From positions 1-16,195 of the forward strand of contig SDVU01000273.1 of NCBI GenBank assembly GCA_016256075.1: 16,195 nt of DNA. Direction: 5' to 3'. This stretch comes from Dictyocoela muelleri (taxonomy: Eukaryota > Microsporidia). Position 1 is the stretch's first letter, and every line of letters starts with the position of its first letter. A program made the translations under genes and the position numbers. Shown in pieces: positions 9,191 to 16,195 of this stretch. The notes under the pieces are model-generated. The model saw nothing but the letters and a program-made list of their open reading frames with translations, was not told where the DNA came from and made no database searches.

Positions 9191-9204
9191 TAAAGCGGGT
9201 TAGT

Positions 9205-10760
9205 ACCAAAAATCGTAGACTTAGTGACTATTTCCTTTTCATATTTAACTAAATTTGAATTGTAATCGTCGATTTAATATTTCTTATTGTCTAAATTTAT
9301 AAAATTGTTTTTAAGATCAATTATAGCTTCATTTGCCTTTAAGAATTGCATACTAAAATCGCGTTTTTGCTTCTTGTCTCCAAAAGATAGAATTTTGATC
9401 TATATCTACACTTTGTATCGTTATTTAGATAAAATTCTACTATCACATTTGACGAACATTTAATTATCTTCCCACTGGCGGTGTTGACTTGAAAAACACT
9501 GTTTTCTTCCACTTTAACCAAGCCTAGATCTCAGCTAAATGGTTCGGGAGGAAATTGTAGGTGGCATCCGTATCAATTAAACAGTCAATGCTTTTGTTTT
9601 TTTTAATGTTCATTTTCATCTCTATAGTCTTAGAGTTAACCCCTGATTCAAAAATAGCATGTCCTTTCGATTTGTCATCTTTCTTTGGTATAAGGTTTTT
9701 GTTTTGTTGTCTGCACTCTTCATTAGAATGATTATATGTCTTGTGGAAGTTGCAATATTTATTTTGATATCTTTTAGGTCTTTTTTTATAGTTGTTGTGA
9801 ACCGACTTTTCTTTTTTTGTATAAATTGATTTTTTTTTGATAATTTTTGAGTTTTAATCTCTTCGATAATCATTTTTTCTATTTTATCCACAGTCTCACA
9901 TACCTCTTCAAAGTGAAATCTGCTAATTTTACTCAATTCTATTTTAACATGGTTTTATATATTCATAAAAAAGGATTCTTAAGTCTTCTGTTGTAATAAG
10001 TCTTTATCCAATCGCTGCAAATTGCGAGTTTCTGGCATGTATCCTTTATGTTATTCGCATATTTTTTGATCCTGTAATAATTTTCTTGTCGTAAGTTTGA
10101 GAGTTTCTGGTAGTAATAGTGTGCACGGGAGGGATTATACTTAAGGCTCAATATTTGTTCAAGAATTTTATCTGTACTTCCGGTATAAATTATCTTGCTT
10201 CTGATTTCTGGGCTAATTATATGAGACAATACTTCTAGTCTGCCTTCCTCTGACCAATTGCACATGTTTGATATCTCTTGAAAATGTAAGCTCCCTTGAG
10301 CATGTCTTGCTTATATATGTCTTGCAATATTTCTATTTTGTGTTGAATCTTCAATCCTGTAACCTTTGATACGTATTCGAATGTGGAATAGTTTGTTGTT
10401 TTATCTTTATCATTGGTGTTTTGAAATATTTTGTTCTCTTCGTTAATTGCTTCTTCGAGATTTCTGTATGATCTCATAATGTCGTGTTCTCGGGGGACAC
10501 GATTAAATCTGATATAAAAACTGAAATGTGACCTTGAAGAAGTTAATTTATTTAAATAATTGTCTTTCTGTGGTTTCGTCGTGAGTTTCTGTGAATATCT
10601 TTCTGGTACATAGGGGTTATGTAAATCTCTTCTTTTATAGTTTTAGAATTTCATCAATTTTTGACATAATTTTGAAGTTTCCCTCTATGTTCGATAGATC
10701 GATCAGGGATTTAAACTCGCGAATCATTTTCTTCATTCCGAATTCTAGAACTCCCAATTA
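9205..10760 (-). mobile_element. second Ty3/Gypsy-like gag-protease fragment, fossil
   Basis: On the minus strand this holds gag-like coding (about 10755-9963), a Cys/His nucleocapsid motif (CNFHKTYNHSNEEC, 9710-9754), a protease active-site region (about 9550-9600) and a post-protease segment (9339-9521). Gag and knuckle resemble those of the 3773-8135 element (both carry a YC-x2-HKT core), so the two are related families or relatives in one family. Reverse transcriptase, RNase H, integrase and LTRs are not seen here. The downstream end meets the nested MITEs at 9204, which probably inserted into it. The frames are broken in several places. Confidence 0.75.
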
Positions 10761-10984
10761 TGTGAGATTGACACGCTATCGCACAATATGTTAAAGATTT
10801 TACATTTTTTTCCATATAAAGAAATTTTCCTGAATCAATGACATTTTTCCTTTGTAAAAAATGTTATTTCTTTTCATAAAAACTTTTATATAGAAAAAAA
10901 ACCAAGTACCTATTTAACAGATGATTCCATGCATCTTTCAATATACTTTCACTACCTTTTCTCCTTTATTTTGAGTGGCACAAA
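10761..10984. other. spacer upstream of the second gag fragment
   Basis: A/T-rich DNA without a reading frame. By position it could be the leader or a worn LTR of the fragment at 9205-10760, but it has no match to the LTRs at 3773-4096 and 7812-8135. Confidence 0.4.
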
Positions 10985-11177
10985 CCGTTGTAGAACGCTT
11001 ATTTTTTAGCCCTTAAATTTATATATTATTTTTCAACCATCGTTTTTTACCCATAATTTTTAACACATATTTTTCCCCATGTTTTTATCTATATTTTAGC
11101 CTCTCATTTTTAGCTTTTATTTTTCAACCACTTTTCAACCCTATTTTTAACCTCTATTTTTTATCCACTTTTCTTTT
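10985..11177. repeat. degenerate 14-bp minisatellite, left block
   Basis: About a dozen worn units of 12-15 bp, consensus near CATATTTTTTAACC: for example CATCGTTTTTTACC, CATAATTTTTAACA, CCTATTTTTAACCT. Pyrimidines are heavily biased to the plus strand. The array stops at the left end of the Merlin-type element and resumes in the same orientation on its far side. Confidence 0.7.
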
Positions 11178-12270
11178 GGAGCTTGTATCGTAAGTTGCTT
11201 ACCACCAAGGGTCCATTCTTTGATCAAAGTAGTTAATTTTTTTTATTAAATAAAATAAATTTTTTATTTAATTAAAAGATTTGGAGAAAATTTTTATTTA
11301 ATTAAAATACTCGAAAAAAAATTCAGAATTTAAATTTAAAATTTTTTAAACTCTTCCGAATTCGCTTACATTAAATACATTTTTTGAAGGTGTATTCAGA
11401 ATGCTATATGTCGACATTATCTCTTTTTACACCATTAAACTTTCTAATCTGAGACTTTAAATGCGACCCAAACCGCTCAATATTGTTAGTTGAATTCCAT
11501 CGGGTGGCACAAAACCTACGATATGGTTTACTATTTTATGATCAAATTCTATTTTATGCAAACAGCCGAGTATTATGGATATCTAATCCATGAGTGCGAA
11601 CTAAATTTCCCACTCTAATCAAACCCTCAAATATAAAGTAAATGGTAATATATTGACGATTCTCTACTATTTTTAAATACTTTTATTCGTGTTATCTATT
11701 TCTCCAACAATACACATCCTATTTAAATATTCATCATCCGCAGAAGTTGTCTCACTTATAACTTGCATCTTAGAGAGAACGGTCTCGTCTATCTCACAAA
11801 AAAGACTTAAACCCATAAAAAAACAGGATTTCTGTCAATATATATCCCATAAAGTTTTTTTTAAATTTAGATTTTATATTGAATATAGAGGAATTCGACA
11901 AATTATAGAATCTATTTATTTGTTTGGTATTAACTTCGCACATTAAAAGATAAATATTGTGAATGTATTGTAAAAAAATTATTTCGGAATTCAAAAGAGA
12001 TATCTTTAATTGGCATGTTTTCACGCCACATTCTTATCCCAGCTTTCTTGAATTTAATACTTTCATTGGCATATCTCCCTCTCATTTTGGACATTATTTA
12101 TGTTCATTTATAACATGATTATATATCGCAAAATCTTAAAAATCTTCTAAATTCAAAATGATATTTTTAGCAAATTTAATTTCATAGGAGTATAAGAAAA
12201 TTATAAAAAAATAAGAATGCTTTTTTTTAGTACGTTGCCGCCCATATGTAAGGCAAATTACCTAAAGCCC
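11178..12270 (-). mobile_element. decayed Merlin / ISXO2-type DNA transposon
   Basis: A transposase relic on the minus strand lies between imperfect inverted ends. The left end reads GTAAGTTGCTTACCACCAAG from 11190, and the right end, on the minus strand, reads GTAATTTGCCTTACATATGG from 12261. The left tip GGAGC (11178) fits the GG-rich starts known in Merlin elements. Total size is about 1.1 kb, compact for the family. A target duplication of 8-9 bp is expected but not visible in the repetitive flanks. The element sits inside the 14-bp minisatellite. Confidence 0.65.
11390..12095 (-). pseudogene. Merlin / ISXO2-like DDE transposase, broken
   Basis: The N-terminal part is open from an ATG at 12024 to 11794 and resembles the helix-turn-helix region of ISXO2-like transposases (EVNTKQINRFYNLSNSS); a piece of the preceding zinc-ribbon region (RMWRENMP) lies at about 12040. 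Catalytic landmarks follow in family order: EIDET (11781-11795, first Asp), RVGNLVRTHGL (about 11584-11615, where the family has T-D-G, so the second Asp is replaced by His), DHKIVNHIVGFV (about 11520-11555), and NNIERFGSHLK with the last acidic residue (about 11455-11490). The segments lie in different frames, with at least three frame changes and several stops, so it is inactive. No intact relative is present in the window to mobilise it. Confidence 0.75.
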
Positions 12271-12370
12271 TCATTTTTTACACCTTTTTAAATCCATATT
12301 TTCAATCTCAATTTTTAACCCCTTTTTTATATTCATTTTTCAACCCATATTTTTAAATCCCGATTTTTTG
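12271..12370. repeat. degenerate 14-bp minisatellite, middle block
   Basis: Same unit family and orientation as 10985-11177: TCATTTTTTACAC, CCATATTTTCAATC, TCAATTTTTAACC, TTCATTTTTCAACC, CCATATTTTTAAAT. It starts exactly where the Merlin-type element ends. Confidence 0.65.
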
Positions 12371-12634
12371 AAAATTATTTATCAAGCCTTATTTATGATA
12401 TTAAGGTATACCTTTGCACTCCTTAGAGGTTGCACCGAAAATTTCTGAAAAATGAAAAGTATTGTAATTTATAAATTTATTTTCAAATAGAATGGATTAA
12501 AAAAATAAATAAATATTTTTTTAGAAAATTAATTTCTATACGAATCATTTTTTTAAAGATGTTTTAAGTTTTTTAAAAAAACAAACAAGGTATTATTAAA
12601 TTATTTATTTAATTTTCTACTTTTATAAATCATA
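12371..12634. other. AT-rich spacer, no gene seen
   Basis: A/T-rich DNA with one less AT-rich patch at 12405-12450. By position it could be the trailing part of the integrase-bearing element to its right, but no terminal repeat is visible. Confidence 0.45.
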
Positions 12635-14010
12635 TTATATCAATTCTATTGATTTGATCCCCTGTACCATTTTCTGGTATTAGAAAAACTTTATTAAACT
12701 TTAAAATTTCACTCACAATATAGACCTTCATATTTAAATGTTCATATAGACATCTATTTCTGATATTTTCATTTGAATCTGTGTCGTGTCTTATTATAAC
12801 TCTTGATCTAAGTTTAAAATCTAAATAATCAAAGCTTCACATACTTATTTCTATTTTTCTATTTGTAGCAGATTGTGTTGCACTCCTTGCATGATTTCTT
12901 ATTTTTATATAATCAGTTCTATGATATATATATATATATATATCAACACAATCGGGTTTTTCTATGATAATATCCTCGGGTAAAAGTGATGGTAAATTTA
13001 CTGTGTTTAAAATGTCAAGAGGCTTTTCTTATAGGGTATTTTCTGTGTTTTCAACAATTTAAAGATTTACATCACAATGCATAATGAATTCAATACGGCC
13101 TACCACCATAAGTTGTCTGATAGGACCAAAAATTAAATTGAATGGCGTTTTTTAGTAGTTGAATGTCTTAAAGTTTGTATGCGCAAGTTGCATTTTCCTT
13201 TACTAGTGTTCCTTTCCTTATCATATTCAAAGACAATAGGATTGATCCAATAGTCCATTTAATAGTGATTATCTCTTTATAAATGTTCTTGAATTCATGG
13301 ATAACTAGTTCGTCTCTTAATAATTTTTGTATTAAACTCTCCAAGCATGTCAAACATATGATTATTATAAATGTCTATTTTATCGTCTCTATAATAAAAA
13401 TTGATGTCTTTCAACCATAAATATCGTCTATATTGCTGACACAACACCTATTGCTAAATTTTCACATTGCGAAACGGTCATTGAATTTTTATAAAATAAA
13501 TCAAACACTACTATCAGCCATTTATAACCAAAATTTATGTCACTACAATACATAAGTCAATAAGATCTGCAATATATCGCTATCGAAGATTTATGGCTAT
13601 GATTAATCTTATTATAGGACTGGTAACTATCACTCTTCTAGACTGAAATTAACCAAAAAAGTTTATTTAAAATAAAATCTTAGAACTCGTTATACATAGA
13701 ATACTGTATTCAAAATATGGTACATCCTATATCCTATTGCATTCCATTTGACACGTGTTCTAATATAATAAATTTTTCTTATTATCAAATTCTTTTAAAA
13801 AAGCAAAAAATTATCACCCATCCAAGTCTATATTAATTGTAAGCTTTATGAATCATAAAAAACAAACAGTCTTCATTTTAAAAGCTTGATCTAGATTTGT
13901 CTGCTTGTAAGCCTGGTGTGTAATATTTTAGTAACAAGCCATTCTATTATTTCTGCTTTTTTCGAAATGATGCAAATCTATTTTCAAAATAATCGAAGAA
14001 AAAATATTTT
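12635..14010 (-). mobile_element. retroviral-type integrase relic, fossil
   Basis: Minus-strand fragments of a DDE integrase in the expected order. A zinc-binding-like region is suspected at about 13850-14010 (weak). The core contains ADLIDL (about 13560-13580) and GYKWLIVVFDLF (about 13495-13535), the typical start of the catalytic fold. NNHMFDMLGEFNTKI (about 13330-13375) fits the region around the second acid. TPFNLIFGPIRQL (about 13110-13155) fits the TPFELxFG segment. The C-terminal SH3-like part (RVIIRHDTDSN, VYIVSEIL, NGTGDQI) lies at about 12650-12820. It is broken in many places. The host element may be an LTR retrotransposon, or another integrase-bearing element (Ginger- or Polinton-type); no RT, protease or LTR was found beside it. 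Confidence 0.7.
12924..12943. repeat. AT dinucleotide microsatellite
   Basis: Ten AT units in a row, lying inside the integrase relic. Confidence 0.9.
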
Positions 14011-14037
14011 TAATACCATCTAGATAGTGATTCACAA

Positions 14038-14186
14038 AGGGGTGCATACGCATCCCGAAGGGGTCATTTGAGTTTTCAAGGGGGTCAATGGAGTTTCAGG
14101 GAGTGTAAATTTTAATTTTCTGGGGCGCAATTTTGATTTTCTGGGAGGGGGGTTGTTTTTTCAAGGAATGAGTTATTTAAATTTTC
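14038..14186. repeat. 20-24 bp G-run tandem repeat
   Basis: Six units start at 14058, 14078, 14098, 14121, 14142 and 14163; a partial one precedes them from about 14038. Each begins with a G-run (AAGGGGTCA, AAGGGGGTCA, GGGAGTG, TGGGGCGCA, TGGGAGGGGGG) and ends TTTTC or TTTC. The tract has strong G skew in an otherwise AT-rich area. Similar G-run motifs occur near 300-363 (minus strand), 1790-1995 and 3658-3743. Confidence 0.75.
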
Positions 14187-14569
14187 TGGTATCTAGGACA
14201 TAAACTTGCAAACTTCAAACCTAATTTAAATCACTCTGTAATAAACATTAAAGTCAATCGTCTCATTAAATAAATAATTTTATTTTGCGTCTATTAATTA
14301 CATAAATCAATAAAAATAATTAGAAATTTGGTTTATAAATACCTATTGTTTTATAATGGGGGGAACAATTTTATTGCGGCTAGGGGAAACATGAACCAAA
14401 ATAGGTTGGACAATACTGATCTAAAAGATGTTTAAATATATGTATACATAAATTATTCAATATCATATTTAATACTACACTGACATCTTTTTACCAGCTT
14501 TTACTATGTACTAAAACTTCTACCGCGTGTAACCTCTACGGCGCGAAACTGCAAGGTCCTATGGAATTT
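14187..14569. other. spacer, no gene seen
   Basis: A/T-rich, with a G-run pair near 14358-14388 (GGGGGGAACA, GGCTAGGGGAAAC) and a small GC-rich patch at 14521-14577 bounded by GCGTGT and ACACGC. No coding frame is visible. The patch may be the worn end of an element, but nothing confirms it. Confidence 0.5.
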
Positions 14570-15360
14570 ACAGACACGCAATTTTTAAACCTCGTTTTTT
14601 AACTTCTATTTATTAACCGTTACCTTTTTTAAATCCTCTTTATTAAAAATTCTTTTTTTAACAATTATCTTTAAACCTCATTTTTTAGCCCCGTCTTTTA
14701 ACAATATTTTTTTAAACTATAATTTTTAACAAAGGTTAGGAAAAAAATTAAAAGGTTGGGTAAAAAACAAGGTTTAAAAAGAAGTTTAGAAAGGGTGTTT
14801 GAAATAAGGGTTAAAAGTGAGTTTTAAAAGAGGTAAAAACAAGATTTACAGAGGATTTAAAAGTAGAGCCAAAAAATTAGAGTCAAAATAATATAAGGGT
14901 TAAAATATATAGATCAAAAAATAGAAATTAAAAAAAAGAGATTAAAACGTAGGCTTAATAATAAGGGTTAACTAATGAGTAGTAAAAGGGGGTTAAAAAT
15001 AAGTTTTAAAAAATAAGAGCAAAAAATAATGGTAAAAATATGGATTAAAAAGAGTTAAAAGAAAAGTCACAGAATAAAATTTAAAAAATAATCATTTTGA
15101 ATAAATTTTAATGAGGGTTTAAAAAATTAATGTTAGGAAATTAGGGTTAAAAAATTAGAGTTAAAAAATAATGGTTAAAAAATATGGGTTAAAAAAATAA
15201 ATTAAAAAATGAACGTTCACAAATAAGGGTGAAAAAACTGTGTTAAATAAATAATATTAAAAAAGTATGTATTGAAAAATATGGATTAAAAGGATTAAAA
15301 AATAAGATTTAAAAAATGGAGATTGAAAATAAAGACTACAAAAAGGTTAAAAAACCAATT
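14570..15360. repeat. degenerate 14-bp minisatellite with an orientation switch
   Basis: From 14570 to about 14730 the units read TTTTTAACC-like on the plus strand, as at 10985-11177. From about 14733 to 15360 they read GGTTAAAAA-like, the reverse complement. Some 45 worn units of 10-16 bp follow the switch, for example GGGTTAAAAAATTAGA, GTTAAAAAATAATG, GTTAAAAAATATG; consensus near GGTTAAAAAATAAG. The right block is nearly free of C. No gene lies within. Confidence 0.8.
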
Positions 15361-15470
15361 AACAAGCAAATTTTAGTAAAATATCTGAAAATATGGCAAA
15401 TTCTGTAAAAACATCGACAGAATGAATATATAAATCTGCATTATGGATCTATAACTTTACAAAATCTATA

Positions 15471-15558
15471 ACGCAATTAAGGGACTATGATAATCCAACT
15501 AAGATACTATATAATGCAACGAGGGACTATAAAAATACATTGAGTCGACTATAATAAT
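15471..15558. repeat. 21-24 bp tandem repeat, four units
   Basis: Units start at 15471, 15495, 15516 and 15537. They share a centre like AGGGACTAT and an end like ATAAT (ACGCAATTAAGGGACTATGA; GCAACGAGGGACTATAAAAA). A weaker copy may precede at about 15440. Confidence 0.65.
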
Positions 15559-15809
15559 GAAAGTGGCTGCATACTAAATTTTCAGACAAGTCTATAAAAT
15601 TTTTAAATTATTTGAGTACAAAAGTGAATCCACTTAAATATGAACACTATTCTTCTTTAAATTTAATAATATAATCATAAATATAAAACAACTCTTTCCC
15701 ATGAACATGAAAAATAAATAAAAAAATCATTTGTTAATAAAAACCATTATATTTTTTTTATTTCAAAAAAATTGACGATCAAAAAAATTTTAAATAATAA
15801 ATACAATAA
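15559..15809. promoter_or_regulatory. AT-rich upstream region of the right-hand reading frame
   Basis: No gene here. Just before the ATG at 15810 the sequence is almost pure A/T and includes AAAAAAATTTTAAATAAT at about 15781-15798. AAATTT-like signals close to the start codon are described upstream of microsporidian genes; here such a string could equally be chance in AT-rich DNA. Confidence 0.3.
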
Positions 15810-16118
15810 ATGTCAGAAGCGAAAAACACATTTCGCGAAAAACACAAATTTAATATATTAATGATTTTTGATCTAAAAAAACGGTTCATGTTGGTTTTAG
15901 CGCATTTTATTTTTTATAGCGCATTTTATTTTTTTAAAAAAATTTTATCCATAAAGATGGGAAGGAGAAGTGGAATTAAAAAAATAGTAGAAGATGAGAA
16001 GGTTTTGTCATGCGAAGATATAATGCAACTAGACATAACAGAAAAATATCTGGAGCATTTTATGTATTCTAAATCCAAACAAAATGAATTTTTGGTACTA
16101 GTACCAGAATACGGCTAA
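15810..16118 (+). CDS. small unknown protein, possible membrane segment
   Basis: A 102-codon frame from ATG to TAA. The N-terminal part is basic (residues 1-26), followed by an aromatic hydrophobic stretch (about residues 27-44, FMLVLAHFIFYSAFYFF) that could be a membrane segment. From residue 50 the composition becomes that of a normal soluble protein (MGRRSGIKKIVEDEK, then SCEDIMQLDITEKYLEHFM). The hydrophobic stretch lies on a tandem duplication in the DNA (about 15899-15937), read in two different frames, so the upstream part may be non-coding. A start at the internal ATG at 15957 would give a 54-residue protein. An AATAAA lies 22 bp after the stop. I do not recognise the family. It is the best host gene candidate in the window after the left-edge frame. 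Confidence 0.45.
   Translation: MSEAKNTFREKHKFNILMIFDLKKRFMLVLAHFIFYSAFYFFKKILSIKMGRRSGIKKIVEDEKVLSCEDIMQLDITEKYLEHFMYSKSKQNEFLVLVPEYG
15898..15937. repeat. 19-bp tandem duplication
   Basis: TAGCGCATTTTATTTTTTA is followed at once by a second copy that differs only at its end. The unit is not a multiple of three, so the two copies encode different residues in the reading frame that covers them. Confidence 0.85.
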
Positions 16119-16139
16119 TTTTTTAATAATAATTTACTT

Positions 16140-16145
16140 AATAAA
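16140..16145 (+). terminator. possible polyadenylation signal
   Basis: AATAAA at 16140-16145, 22 bp after the stop of the 15810-16118 frame. In DNA this AT-rich the hexamer is common by chance. Confidence 0.3.
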
Positions 16146-16195
16146 GTAGAATGAAAAATATATAAACATTTGTATATTATTATAATAATTGTTCA

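Larger units (their letters stand above)
8368..9204. mobile_element. nested foldback MITEs (mirror-image palindrome)
   Basis: The outer ends are ACTAACCCGCTTTAGGGCCG (from 8368) and its exact reverse complement (to 9204). Inside are two 262-bp palindromic units (8382-8643 and 8929-9190). Removing both units and one TA copy each leaves a 309-bp foldback element whose two arms read ACTAACCCGCTT-TA-AAGAGGATGA and the reverse complement. So each arm has the same insert at the same TTTAAA site. No transposase is encoded. Flanks are GGTGAC on the left and ACC followed by A-rich DNA on the right; a target duplication is not clear. Confidence 0.85.

Noticed and set aside
8368-9204. A structured RNA gene or riboswitch
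   Set aside because: The full-length pairing, TA-flanked inserts and repeated unit are better explained by foldback MITEs.
10478-10505. A hairpin TCGTGT/ACACGA as a regulatory site
   Set aside because: It falls within gag-like coding sequence of the second fragment and the stem is only six base pairs.
10591-10794. A 67-codon plus-strand frame
   Set aside because: Antisense to the gag-like region of the second Ty3/Gypsy fragment.
11689-11946. An 85-codon plus-strand frame
   Set aside because: Antisense to the Merlin/ISXO2-like transposase, whose catalytic landmarks are on the minus strand.
14570-15360. A CRISPR array or true telomere
   Set aside because: Units of 10-16 bp have no constant repeat separated by unique spacers. 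They are also too variable for an active telomere, and the array switches orientation internally.

Overview
The window is an AT-rich (by eye roughly three quarters or more A+T), gene-poor stretch of a eukaryotic nuclear genome, dominated by decayed mobile elements and simple degenerate repeats. The mix of Ty3/Gypsy relics, an ISXO2/Merlin-type transposase, foldback MITEs and tiny intron-less open frames would fit a large, AT-rich microsporidian genome. This is an inference from element content only: no diagnostic host gene is present, and other AT-rich protists, fungi or small invertebrates are possible.

Only two host-type reading frames are supported, one at each edge. A clean frame on the minus strand (1-116) starts at an ATG and runs off the left end of the window. 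A 102-codon plus-strand frame (15810-16118) lies near the right edge. Neither is recognised. Everything between them is relics and repeats.

Layout from left to right. An AT-rich spacer is followed by a long foldback MITE (416-1184) with a hairpin at each tip. About 1.8 kb of plain AT-rich DNA follows, with a few G-run repeats. Next is a GC-rich island (2985-3432), minus strand, headed by a tRNA-like module with A and B boxes; it looks like a tRNA-derived SINE. A 17-bp tandem repeat (3658-3743) precedes a whole but broken Ty3/Gypsy element (3773-8135, minus strand) with two 324-bp LTRs about 10% apart. A nested palindrome follows (8368-9204): one foldback MITE carrying a copy of a second palindromic MITE at the same TTTAAA site in each arm. 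The gag-protease part of a second, related element is at 9205-10760.

From 10985 on, a degenerate 14-bp minisatellite (strand-asymmetric, TTTTTAACC-like) appears. It is split by a decayed Merlin/ISXO2 transposon (11178-12270), continues to about 12370, and returns as a much larger array at 14570-15360, which contains an orientation switch. Between the arrays lies a decayed retroviral-type integrase (12635-14010), then a G-run tandem repeat (14038-14186). A 21-24 bp repeat (15471-15558) precedes the right-hand reading frame.

The strongest points for follow-up are the mirrored nested-MITE palindrome, the 14-bp array with its inversion and Merlin insertion, the SINE-like island, and the MITE with paired end hairpins.
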